A DNA stretch of 64,000 nt from Cunninghamella blakesleeana (Eukaryota; Mucoromycota; Mucoromycetes; Mucorales; Cunninghamellaceae). Positions 1 to 9,772 of the stretch are shown here, piece after piece; the stretch's first letter is position 1, and every line of letters begins with the position of its first letter. The stretch spans positions 3,899,501-3,963,500 of the forward strand of contig JAFCIZ010000005.1 in the NCBI GenBank assembly GCA_017871115.1. Direction: 5' to 3'. The position numbers were made by a program, and so were the translations under genes. Under the pieces are notes generated by a model, which saw only the letters and a list, made by a program, of their open reading frames with translations, was not told where the DNA came from and made no database searches.

Positions 1-981
1 CTTGAAGCCATTTTTTATTTAATATATATTTATAATAATAATAACAAAAAATATATATTTCTTTATACTTCTATTATCTTAATTTATTTTAATAAAAAAA
101 AAAAAAAAAGAATGTAAAGAGAGAAAGAAAGAGGTATAATTTTTTTTATATCATCAAAAATTAAACGCGCAATTGCCTATCCACGCAACCCTTTTCTCAA
201 TTTTAAATTCCGCCTTTTGGCTGTAGCCCAACAGTCCCATAGCTGAGTTTTAACCTGTACTAAAGAACAGGATCCAATAGAGCAACTATGACATTGATCT
301 CAAATCTTGTAAGGATATGCAAGTATATTAATAAAAAACAATTATTATTTTTTGAAATAAGCAAATAATTAAATAAGATAAAGCGTTAAAAAGGTATATA
401 AATAGAATTAAAGTAATAATATATGTTAATAATAATATTCAATATAACTAAACATCAATATATGAGCATCAAAAAAGAAAGATCAAAAGTAGAAAAGAAA
501 ACAAAAAAAAGTAACATTATTTTACCATGCTTATGGTTCGTAGAAATAAATATTGATATGGATATGAAATAATATGCATTAATTTTTCAAATAGTAATGT
601 ATATTAAAAAAATTGACAACAGAAAAATCAGATTGAAAATACAGCGGTAAAATAAAAGAGTATCAATAAAAGCAAACACAAGAAGGTATTGGATGATTTT
701 TTTTTTCTTTTCATATTTTTTTTTTTTATCATTATTATTTTATGACAATGAAAACTAAAAAAAATGAGAGAGAGAAGAGAGAGATTTAGTAAACCTGTTT
801 TAATTTTAAATGGCATAGAAGAATTGGAAATTGAAACACCGTCAAATATTTGGTGTGTGGCTTAATATTTTGCAGGATATTAGTAGGTGGATTTTTTTTT
901 ATTCTTCTCTCTTTCTCTTTTTTAATTTCTTTTTAAAAAATATAATTTATACAAATATACATATTTATATAACAGCATATA
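1..981. other. Intergenic, left edge
   Basis: No gene is recognisable. Positions about 162–330 form a block clearly richer in G+C than its surroundings and free of homopolymers. It does not match the snRNAs, 5S, SRP RNA or tRNA patterns I can recall. One minus-strand frame is open for about 33 codons (roughly 261–162) without a usable start. It may be an RNA gene or a decayed repeat fragment. The rest is A/T-rich leader sequence of RPB5. Confidence 0.5.
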
Positions 982-1297
982 ATGGATAATAGTAATAATG
1001 AAGTTACCAGATTATGGAGAGTATTCCGTACAACACATCAAATGGTCCACGATAGAGTAAATGATTTAATATAATTACTTTTCCATCCCATATTGTTTTT
1101 ATTATTATTATTATTATTATTATTTTTAAATTTTAAATAAAACAGATTAACTCACTTTTTTTTTTCTCTTTTTTATGTATGTATTTATATGTGAATAGGG
1201 TTACCTTGTATCTCAATCTGAATTAGATATGGAATTAGAAACTTTTAAACGTACTTTTGCTCCTTCTGGTGAAGTTGAGTATGTAGCATCCATTTTT

Positions 1298-1333
<36 letters not shown>

Positions 1334-2052
1334 GTAAAGATGAAATAGACAAGATATATTAATCATTTACTTTTTTTTTTCTTTTCCTTGTATTTTATAT
1401 TTAATATAATTAGTCGTGATCATTTAACTTTTGTAGTTCAAAAAAAAGATGATCCAACAGATCAATTACTTGTATTTTTCCCTAAAGATAAATCAGTGGG
1501 TGTGAAGCCTTTAAGAGTGTAAGTTTATATATATAAGAAAAGGCTATAGTTATTAAAAAAATAGAAAAAAGGGATGTTTTTATGAATTTAATTGATTTTA
1601 TATATTTATACAAACCACTTTTTTTTATTCTTCTCTACTATTATTGTTTTATATTTTACGTTACATTATATTATGTTATATATAGATATGTAGAACGTAT
1701 GGCACAGCAACAAATCCCTAAAGGAATTTGTGTATATCAAAACAGTTTAACATCATCAGCCAGTAAAGTCATGCAATCATTACCATCTAAACATACATTA
1801 GAATCCTTTAATGAAAATGAATTATTGGTGAACATCACACATCACGTCTTGGTACCAAAGCACGAAGTTCTTACAGCAGAAGAAAAGGCCATTTTATTAC
1901 AAAGATACCGTCTTAAGGATTCTCAATTACCACGTATTCAACATAGTGACCCTGTAGCTAGATATTATGGATTAAAACGTGGCCAAGTAGTTAAAATTTT
2001 AAGAGAAAGTGAAACAGCTGGAAGATATGTTAGTTATAGATTATGTGTATAA
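982..2052 (+). CDS. RPB5: RNA polymerases I, II and III shared subunit RPABC1 (Rpb5)
   Basis: Shared subunit of the three nuclear RNA polymerases, at the downstream 'jaw'. Four exons: 982–1056, 1199–1278, 1414–1518 and 1686–2052, giving 208 residues; yeast and human Rpb5 are 210–215. All junctions are GT/AG and in phase. The N-terminal jaw domain contains LWRVFRTTHQMVHDRGYLVS. The conserved C-terminal assembly domain contains GICVYQNSLT, LVNITHHVLVPKHEVL, RYRLKDSQLPRIQ and DPVARYYGLKRGQVVKI, all family hallmarks. Intron 2 holds a (TA)n run. The ATG at 982 is the only in-frame start that supplies the conserved N terminus. It is convergent with the Asn-rich gene at 2546–3208. Identity is secure. 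Confidence 0.97.
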
Positions 2053-2121
2053 TAGATCAAATCAAAAAAAAATAATCGATTCATCATTTTTTTTTTTTTT
2101 ACTACTACAACCATCTTTATT

Positions 2122-2164
<43 letters not shown>

Positions 2165-2282
2165 ATTATTATTATCATTACATCAACTATATTATCATCA
2201 TATTATATATATATAAAAAAAAAAATGATTTATATATCATTACATATTAAGTTTTTATTATTATTATTATTATTACTTGGCT

Positions 2283-2323
<41 letters not shown>

Positions 2324-2545
2324 AAATAAAAAAAAATAATATATATAAGAAATAAGAATAATAAAGCATACAAAAGAAATAAAAGAAAAAAGAAAAATCA
2401 GGGGGTAAAAGAACGATGGGAGAGGGGATTTATAAACTAGTGATGGGATAAAAATAATAATAAAAATAATGGAAGAAAGAAAAGGGTTCATATATATACA
2501 TATATATATATATATATGTACACTAGGGGCATTTTTTTTTTTAAT
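2053..2545. other. Convergent intergenic region with (TA)n runs
   Basis: 3' flanks of RPB5 and the minus-strand Asn-rich gene. Contains pure (TA)n tracts at about 2127–2160 and 2289–2321 and ATT trinucleotide runs. No gene is seen. Confidence 0.7.
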
Positions 2546-3208
2546 TTATTTTGAAGTTTTCTTTTTTCTTCCAGGATGAGGAGCACCTTGAACGATTTTA
2601 CGTACCAAAACAAAGACTTGATCTGCAGAAACAACAATATTTTGAACCATATCGGCCATACAATAGCCACCTAAATTAGCTTGCCAAAAATAAAAATCGG
2701 GTAAAATGGAATTGGATTGATATAAATTTTCTAAGTCTCGTTGATGTTTATGTGCTAAAGGATGAAATTCGTCTTCTTTCATAACACCCCATTCTGGGTG
2801 TGTTAATTTGGATGAAGTTGAATTAGGTATAGGTGTTGATATAGTATTTGCATTAGGTGTATTATTATTATTAGTATTATTATTGTTATTATTTAGATTT
2901 TGATTGTGATTATTGGTAGTATTATTATTTATTGTTGTAGAAGAAGAGGACGAAGAGGAAGGATTCATCATTGTATTATTGCTTGTTGATAGCATCATGG
3001 AAGGGGGAGGAGGATTCATATTATAATGATGAGGAGGAAGGTGCTGTTGATGGTGATGATGATTCATTGTATTATTAGTATTGTTATTATTAAAAGTGGT
3101 ATTGGTATTAATATTGTTATTATTATTTATGTTTGTATTTGTATTATTATTATCTATCCAATCAACTGAATTCATTTGCCATAAACTATTGTCGGAATTA
3201 AATACCAT
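2546..3208 (-). CDS. Asn-rich protein of unknown function
   Basis: Single-exon reading frame of 220 residues, not assigned to a family. Residues about 20–130 are low complexity: Asn/Thr runs, a His/Pro stretch near 50–65 and a Ser run near 85–92. The last ~90 residues are of normal composition (SKLTHPEWGVMKEDEF, LENLYQSNSILPDFYFWQ, GGYCMADMVQNIVVSADQV) and look like a folded domain with conserved aromatic residues. The protein ends in a basic tail, GRKKKTSK, that could act as a nuclear localisation signal (inference). No signal peptide or membrane segment. Convergent with RPB5. The non-repetitive C-terminal domain argues for a real gene. Confidence 0.7.
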   Translation of the reverse strand: MVFNSDNSLWQMNSVDWIDNNNTNTNINNNNNINTNTTFNNNNTNNTMNHHHHQQHLPPHHYNMNPPPPSMMLSTSNNTMMNPSSSSSSSTTINNNTTNNHNQNLNNNNNNTNNNNTPNANTISTPIPNSTSSKLTHPEWGVMKEDEFHPLAHKHQRDLENLYQSNSILPDFYFWQANLGGYCMADMVQNIVVSADQVFVLVRKIVQGAPHPGRKKKTSK

Positions 3209-4050
3209 AATTTTTTATCATTCATTCATTTACCTTGGTATTAAAAAGAAAGGAAAAAAGAAAAAGAAAAGAAAGAGAGAAAGGGAAATTAAAATAACCT
3301 TTTTTTTTTACAATATTCAAGCTTTTTTTATTTTTTTTATTTTCACTCTAATAACCCCCCAAAAAAAAAATAAAAAAATTACGGAGCGATTACGTTGGAT
3401 TAGTTTAATCATTTTACTTTTTTATTTTTTTCCCTTTAACCCCCTAATTTCTTTGGTTGTTTTTGTTTTTTTTTTTTTATAAATTACCTATTATGAATAA
3501 TAATAATAAATAATCATCGTATATAGCAAAGAGAACCTCTTTCCCTCTCTTTTTTTAGTGTTTTTTATTTTTTAGTGTTTTGAAACAATCCAGTAAATAA
3601 AAATATTTATTCTTTAAAAATAATAAATAACAATCATCATAAAATGTCAAGGTACATTTTATACGTAATAAATAATAATAATAATGATAATAATAATACA
3701 CTTCGTAAGCTTAGAAGTGGCTAAAAAAATAATAATAATAATAATAATAATAAATAACGTGATACACTTTTTTTTTATTTTATTTTAAAATAAGACAAAG
3801 AAAAATAAAATAAAAACCATCACTCCTGAGCTATTTTTTTTACTATGTATGTTTTTTAGGGATTTTGGGATTTAAGACTGGCTTTTAATTTAATTAATGA
3901 TTGATCTGTTTATGATATTATACTATCATCCTGGAAAAAAGAAAAAAAATGAAACGAATGAATATGAATTTTGATTATTTTCATGTGAATTCATTTTATC
4001 GTTTTGTTTAGAAATAATATTAATTTATGTATGTTTATAATTCATAATAA

Positions 4051-4082
<32 letters not shown>

Positions 4083-4386
4083 TCTATATGTACCTATTTT
4101 TTTTTTTAAAAAAAAAAAAAATAGAGCGAGAAAGATTATTAGTTGGATGAGGGATTTTATTATTTTATTTTTAAAAGACGTGTTTTTTTTATATTATTTT
4201 TTAAAGAAAAAAAGTCATTGATATTATTTACAAAGAATATCAATATACATATACATATATACATATATATTACTAAATGACTACCTTTTTTTATTTTTAA
4301 TTAGATTGTAATAATACCATGTATTATGATTCTCCATTCGATTATATTATATAATCTATTCTATTTTTATATTATTTTACATCTAT
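3209..4386. other. Intergenic, low complexity
   Basis: Upstream of the Asn-rich gene and downstream of the small membrane-protein gene. Consists of AAT/ATT repeats, a (TA)n run near 4057–4082 and a T-tract abutting an A-tract near 4099–4124. No coding signal. Confidence 0.6.
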
Positions 4387-4752
4387 TTATAATAAATGAT
4401 ATTTATATGCATATTTTAATATATAATGGGTTAAACTCATTTCCGATAAATCACCATGAGATAAACTTATCATAATACGTAAACATAAGAACCCAATCCA
4501 TAAAATACAACATCGCCAAAACCATTGTCTCCAGTTGATAATGCTTTCTGTTTCGGTCATTGTTGTAGTCGCTGCTTTGTTTAACTTTGGTAATATTCTT
4601 TCCTTTTTTTTTCTTTTACCATTATGATTCCTTACATTGATATCATCTGTTTTTTCAAGAGTAGCTGTAGTAGCAGAAGAAGAGGTGTTTTTTATTTTTC
4701 CGTGTAAAGGTAAGTGTCGACGTTGCCGACTAGGTCTTTGCCCAATATCCAT
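4387..4752 (-). CDS. Small single-pass membrane protein, unknown
   Basis: Single exon, 121 residues, family not recognised. The N-terminal half is basic and polar (RPSRQRRHLPLHGKIK, then Thr/Ser-rich, then NGKRKKKERILPK). Residues about 73–95 form one hydrophobic segment beginning WRQWFWRCCILWIGFLCLR, with two adjacent cysteines. A short tail of about 25 residues follows. There is no N-terminal signal peptide, so a signal-anchor or tail-anchored topology is likely (inference). Composition is unlike the flanking AT noise, which supports coding. Confidence 0.55.
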   Translation of the reverse strand: MDIGQRPSRQRRHLPLHGKIKNTSSSATTATLEKTDDINVRNHNGKRKKKERILPKLNKAATTTMTETESIINWRQWFWRCCILWIGFLCLRIMISLSHGDLSEMSLTHYILKYAYKYHLL

Positions 4753-5333
4753 AGCTTAGCATTTAGTTTGATTGCTTGCCTGCTTGATGAAATGGAAGAA
4801 GAAGAAAAAGAAAAAATCGAAGGGGGGAAAGAAGAAAATTAAAAACAAATCTAGAAAATACAAATTAAAATTCCGCGCAATTGCTAGAATTTTTTTTTAC
4901 CAAAAACTGTAAGTGTAAAAAAAAAAAGACTCGCTTTATTTTTTTGTTTATTTAGTTAAAGTTACGCGCGTTAAAAAAACTTTCTTGTTTTCTTTCTTAT
5001 TATGACTTTACTTTGACAACCTTTTTAAAAGTTTCATTTGATTTTAGGTAACCTTTTTTACTTTTAACTTGTCATACTTTTTCTCTTTTTGGGATTGAAA
5101 ATCGTTATCATCGATGTTTTCTTTTTTTTAAAAAAAAAATCATGAATAGACCATGTGTGTAGCACATTATTATTTATCGTTTTTCATTCTAGAAGTAACA
5201 CATGTTATAATGATACCCTTTCCTATACACACAAAAATGATTATTATAATTCGAACCAAAAAAAATTTAGGCTGCTCCCTTATTTTTTTTAAAAAAGGAA
5301 ATTGATTTTCGGTCCTTTATTTCTTTTTGTAAC

Positions 5334-5429
5334 ATGACAACTATAAATGCAAACATGATGGTTGTTCATCCTTCATCTTTACATCATTATCATCATCATC
5401 ACCATCTTATTTCTCAATATGTCAATTGA
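5334..5429 (+). CDS. Possible micro-ORF, His-rich 31-residue peptide
   Basis: ATG at 5334 to TGA at 5427–5429, 31 codons. The peptide starts MTTINANMMVVHPSSL and then has seven histidines in eight positions (HHYHHHHH). It lies in a stretch of less biased composition than its flanks. The His codons come from a CAT/CAC repeat, so it could be chance coding of a trinucleotide run. No family is known to me. It could also be an exon of an unrecognised gene or an upstream ORF. Confidence 0.2.
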   Translation: MTTINANMMVVHPSSLHHYHHHHHLISQYVN

Positions 5430-5571
5430 TCGACAATAGAGTTATTAGAGAATAAGAGAAACTTTATAATAATGTTAATTCTAATTATCTATCAAAAGAA
5501 AAAATTATCAAAAATAGATGAACGCTCAGACTTTACTCTTTTTTTTTTTTTTTTTTCATCTTTATTATAAT

Positions 5572-5574
<3 letters not shown>

Positions 5575-5612
<38 letters not shown>
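5575..5612. repeat. (TA)n microsatellite
   Basis: Nearly uninterrupted TA dinucleotides over about 38 nt in the intergenic region. Confidence 0.9.
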
Positions 5613-5617
<5 letters not shown>

Positions 5618-6174
5618 CGACTTTTTGGGTCATACGTACTTTTTTAAAGTTTCAATTGTTGAATTTTATTTTTAAGAAAAAGGAAAAATGAATGTCAAAA
5701 AAAGATATGCTAAATTGGTAAAAAATAATAAAGTAAAAATTCATATATATAGTGTATAAAATTATAATTTTTTTTTAAAAAAAAATAAAAAAAAAAACAT
5801 AAAATCATCATCATCATCATCAATAGTCATAATAATAAAATAATAAAATATAAATGAAATGTCATAAAATGTCATAAAAATAAAAAAATGATGAAAGGTT
5901 TAAACGTATAAATAATAATAATAATAATGAATGGATGGGTATGAAATAATATATATATAAAAACTTTTTGGTAAAGTGAGGTTTTTTTTTAAAAAAAACT
6001 TTTTTGAATTTTGCTTTTTTTTTTTAAAAAAATAAAATAAAAAAAAATGGAATGTTGGGTATCAATAATAAAAAATTCTTGAGAGTACTTGCTTTTTGTT
6101 TTTGTTTTGTTTGATATAATGATTTGTAGATTTTTTTTTTTTTTTTTTGGTTTGGTTTGAAAGTTTCTGTGGTA

Positions 6175-6358
6175 TCATTTCAGTAAAGGACAACTTGGAC
6201 GTTTATGGCCATATTTTCCACACCAACCACTAAATTAAATTAAAGAAAAAGAATAACGATTAATTAACTGAACGAGTATTAATATTATTAATAATCTTAA
6301 AAATCAAGCTTTACCATTGACCTCCTGATAAATTTAATGGTTTAAGTGTTTGCGGCAT
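6175..6358 (-). CDS. 32-residue zinc-knuckle (CCHC) micro-protein
   Basis: Two minus-strand exons, 6315–6358 and 6175–6229, joined by an 85-nt intron with donor GTAAAG and acceptor TTTAG. The spliced frame is exactly 33 codons including stop. The peptide begins MPQTLKPLNLSGGQ and continues CGWCGKYGHKRPSC, a textbook CX2CX4HX4C zinc knuckle, and ends PLLK. The intron interrupts the first Cys codon (TG|T). The unspliced frame stops at once, so the motif exists only after splicing. Zinc knuckles of this kind bind single-stranded RNA or DNA in other proteins; here it is almost the whole protein. I do not recognise a named family. It lies between the small membrane-protein gene and the F-box gene, all on the minus strand. 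Confidence 0.65.
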
Positions 6359-6530
6359 TCTTTAAAATATATATATATATATATGAATATGAATTTATTC
6401 TTTACGAAATAAAAACTGAGATAATAATGAAAAAAAGAAGAATAAAAGAATAAAAGAATAAAAAAATTAAAAAAAAAATAAGCTTTTTATATTAGTTTTC
6501 GGAAGAAATAAAAAAAACCTTTGTTCTCCC

Positions 6531-6561
<31 letters not shown>

Positions 6562-7562
6562 CTCTCACTCTCCTCCCCCTTTCTTTTTTATTTTATTTTC
6601 CCCTCATTTTAGTTTATTACCACTATCTATCTATCTTTATCTCCCAGGCTCTCTCGCTCTCGCTCTCTCTTTTATAAATATATATTTCGTCAGTGCACTA
6701 AAATAATTACATATATATAATTATATCATCGTTTTCTATATAAAATAACAAAATCAAATTACTTAGGATAGTAAACTAGTAACTTTTTCTCCTCGAAAAA
6801 AAAGTTTAAAAAAAGGTTTTTTTTTCTAACCAATAAAAGTGATTCCATGCGTTCATCATTTTATTATCAAAAAAGTGAAAAATGATGATTCCTCTTTTCG
6901 GAAGCATATGTTTATAAAAATAAATAAATTAGATGTTGTTTATTATTACTATTATTATTATTATTATTATTTTAATGAAATAACAAAGAACAATAAAGAT
7001 AATAAAAATCTAGAATGACAATAATAATAGACCTTGCTTTATTAATTAGATATAATAATACTCATTGCCACCTTGCCATTTTGAAACACCGAATAATATA
7101 TCCTGGACCAACTTTGCATACTTTTTTTTTAATTACTTACTCATCGATGTTTTTTTTACTATTTTAGTTTAGAAAAAAAAAAAAAAGAAAAAAAAAAAGG
7201 AAAAAAAATAAAAATAAATAAATGATACTAATGATGACATTATTATATAATAAAAGAAAATAAATACGTAAGTATGAATTCATAGTTATTATTACTATTA
7301 TTATTTTTATTAAAGAAAAAAAAAATATTAATATTTTATTACTATTGTCCCGAGAATCATATATTTAAATGATGTAATATTTAGATTTGATATGAAAGAA
7401 AAAAAAAAAAAAAAAAAAGCCGTATCACTTTTTTATTCTTTTTTATTTATTGACCCATAAAATAATAAAAATAAATATAATATATAAAAGCTAGCATAAG
7501 TTAATGTATATTCATAATAAATAAATAAATAAATAGAAAAAGGAAAGTTGGTATATAAATAA
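6359..7562. other. Intergenic
   Basis: Upstream of the zinc-knuckle gene and downstream of the F-box gene. Poly-T and CT-rich tract at about 6521–6672, then AAT/ATT repeats and poly-A. No gene recognised; the open frame across 6521–6706 is a product of the pyrimidine tract. Confidence 0.6.
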
Positions 7563-8537
7563 TTAATTTTTTTTATATCTCATGACATGAATGATTGGTA
7601 TAGTTGTATTAGTAGTATTAACTGAATGCTGATGATGATGATGATGATTAGATGAGGATGATAAAAACGTTGAATGACATTGTTGTTGCTGTTTTCTTTT
7701 TTTTTCTAATAGCTGATGGCTTAAATAATGAATTCGCTTATAATATTGTTCTTCTTTTTTCTCTTCTGTTTGTTGTTTTTTTCTTTTATTATTATTATTT
7801 TGATTATTATTGCTTTTTCTTTTTATGGTTTGATTAATTTGGGGTGGTGATGGTGATGATGATGATGATGATGCTAGGGTTATTTTTAATTCCTGCTGAT
7901 TTCTTGATAAAAATGAGATTATTTTTTTAATTTTGTTTTTATTTTTTTCAATGGCCCCTTTTTCTTGAAAATGAAAATGAAAATGGAATGATGCTAAAGA
8001 TTCAAAAGGAGGATCATCTAATAATGGGGATGGCTGGTTCAAATTTATTTGGTGTTTTTGATTTTTATAATGTTGATAATATTCATCTAAATATAAAGCA
8101 TATTGTTGAAAAGAGAGAGGAATTTGATGGTACGTCTGCAGACTGTTCAAATGAAAAAGAAACGATTCAAGATGTTGATAAAATTGTTGAAAATGATTGG
8201 CTTGGTGAAAATTAAGTTGAATATCTTCAACACAATGGGCATAATGGTCTAAAATATAAAAAATATGTTGTATAGGGTAATGATCATGAAGAATTAATTG
8301 TTTTAAATGATGATATCTTGGTATTTTTGTTAACAATTGAGGCAAAGTAAGAGGTTGGTGTAGTAGATAATACTGATCTTGGGGTTGAAAAATAAAATTT
8401 CTTTGTTGCCAGATCTTTTCATTATTGAATATTTGATCATTTAATATTTTACATGTCCAGCTTAATTGAACTATATCTCTAATTGATATATATTGTCCTA
8501 GAATGATAAGAATATTATCAATGGTTAGGATATTCAT
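7563..8537 (-). CDS. F-box-like protein, Gln/His/Asn-rich
   Basis: Single exon, 324 residues. Residues 1–45 look like an F-box (MNILTIDNILIILGQYISI, DIVQLSWTCKILNDQI, then a WQQR motif), the segment that binds Skp1 in SCF ubiquitin ligases. Residues about 60–165 are leucine-, tyrosine- and histidine-rich without clear repeats and may be the substrate-binding part. The C-terminal ~150 residues are low complexity (FHFHFHF, Ser runs, NNNQNNNNKRKK, QQQQ, HHHHHQH). It has no known partner in the window. The F-box call rests on the N-terminal pattern only and is moderately secure; the substrate is unknown. Confidence 0.65.
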   Translation of the reverse strand: MNILTIDNILIILGQYISIRDIVQLSWTCKILNDQIFNNEKIWQQRNFIFQPQDQYYLLHQPLTLPQLLTKIPRYHHLKQLILHDHYPIQHIFYILDHYAHCVEDIQLNFHQANHFQQFYQHLESFLFHLNSLQTYHQIPLSFQQYALYLDEYYQHYKNQKHQINLNQPSPLLDDPPFESLASFHFHFHFQEKGAIEKNKNKIKKIISFLSRNQQELKITLASSSSSSPSPPQINQTIKRKSNNNQNNNNKRKKQQTEEKKEEQYYKRIHYLSHQLLEKKRKQQQQCHSTFLSSSSNHHHHHQHSVNTTNTTIPIIHVMRYKKN

Positions 8538-9125
8538 AAAATAGCATATATCTATATAATAATAATAATAACGAAAAAAAAAAAAGGAAAGAAAAAGAAA
8601 AAAAGATAGAAAAAAGAATGAGAAAAAAAGAAAAACAAAACAAAAAAAAAATATTTATCAAAAATAAATTGTTTATACGCCGTAATAAATATATTTAATA
8701 ATAGAACGACAATTTCTTTTTTATTTATTTAGGATGATATTAACTTTAAAAAAGAGTTTGATGTATTGAATACGCGTGAGTAACACAGCGGCACAAAAAA
8801 TAAGTTTGACAAGTGCCAAAAAAGTTGCCTTTTTTTATTTTGGTGGCGCCCCCCTTAACTTACTAAACTCCAAAATATATTAGAAACATTACCAATCAAA
8901 TACTTGACTAATCTCAGATTAGTATAATATGCATCATGTAAAAAAAAAAAATGTCTTCTTTTTTATAAATATATACACAAAATTATCATTTCCATTTATT
9001 TTATTCTGCAAAAATATAAAATAAAATAAACTTGAAAGGTAGGAGATAAAATCATTGATTTTTATTGGTTTTTTTTTATTGTGGGTTCCTTATTTTTTTG
9101 TTTTTTTTATCCAGATGCATTAATC
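8538..9125. other. Intergenic
   Basis: Upstream of the F-box gene and 3' flank of the eL39 gene, both minus strand. A less AT-biased patch lies at about 8765–8870 and includes GGTGGCGCCCCCC. No gene is recognised in it. Confidence 0.55.
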
Positions 9126-9772
9126 TTAGATGTTTAATTTGGTGTGGCGCCAGTTACGACGTTTAGCATTCCAACTATTTATAAAATAACAAAAGCAATA
9201 AATGAGTATTTCTGTTGATGTAATTGTTTTGATTGAGAAAAATGAAAATAATAAATTCTATTCCTGACTTACCGGATCTTGGTATCAGACTTTAAACGGA
9301 ACCAGTGAGGTAAAGGACGGTTTTGTTTTTGAGCTTTACCAAGCTTGACTTTAGTAATGAATGACTTGTTGGAAGGCTACATTTAAATAAAATACAGAAA
9401 TAAATATATCATTGTTGCATAAATATCCATTCTAATATATATATATATATTTTGTGTATGTGTGTATGTGTGTGTATATGTATGTATATATGTATGTATG
9501 TATGTATACGTGTATGTATACGTGTATGTATACGTGTATGTATACGTGTATGTATACATGTATGTATGTATATATCCGCTATTCCATTAATCGATTCTTT
9601 TAAAAAAATATCCTTCTGAATTTTACCCATCCAAAATTATACATCCATTTAAATCATCCATCCATTTATTTAATTCATCTAAATACACATTATCTTATGT
9701 TCCTTTGCTTTCATCCATTTAAATGCATTTAATACTGTATATTCCTTTCTTTTCTATTTTCTCAATTACCAT
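9126..9772 (-). CDS. RPL39: 60S ribosomal protein eL39
   Basis: Small basic protein of the large ribosomal subunit exit tunnel. Minus-strand exons 9273–9376 and 9126–9174 encode [40 protein letters not shown] and [10 protein letters not shown], diagnostic of eL39. The initiator ATG is best placed at 9770–9772, where it is followed directly by a GTAATT donor. Joining this 3-nt exon gives exactly 51 residues, the normal eL39 length. The 5' intron (9377–9769, 393 nt) would therefore begin right after the start codon and contains a 12-nt tandem repeat. The internal exons are certain; the ATG exon is inferred from length, phase and donor. About 110 nt further upstream lies a GC-richer patch (9862–9895) that may be promoter. 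Confidence 0.93.
9500..9575. repeat. Tandem 12-nt repeat GTATGTATACGT
   Basis: About four exact copies of GTATGTATACGT from 9500, then a variant copy, set in a longer GTAT/GTGTATG-rich tract (about 9450–9575). Contains repeated GTATAC palindromes. Lies in the proposed first intron of RPL39. Confidence 0.85.

Larger units (their letters stand above)
4753..6174. other. Intergenic with T/A tracts
   Basis: Contains several T-tract/A-tract junctions (near 5121, 5285, 5775, 5988 and 6023), a (TA)n run at about 5575–5612, and ATC/ATA repeats. A short His-rich frame at 5334–5429 is listed separately. Nothing else is recognisable. Confidence 0.55.

Noticed and set aside
1582..1685. Apparent 35-residue N-terminal extension of the last RPB5 exon
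   Set aside because: It is intron 3; the acceptor TATAG at 1681–1685 joins in phase with the upstream exons and restores the conserved protein.
2009..2329. Frame rich in Tyr-Ile repeats after RPB5
   Set aside because: Overlaps the RPB5 3' end in another frame and consists of (TA)n microsatellite.
5245..5265. TTCGAACC resembling a tRNA B box
   Set aside because: No A box at the right distance on either strand and no cloverleaf could be drawn.
9409..9630. Minus-strand frame encoding repeated Ile-His-Thr-Arg
   Set aside because: It is a reading of the 12-nt GTATGTATACGT tandem repeat inside the proposed RPL39 intron.
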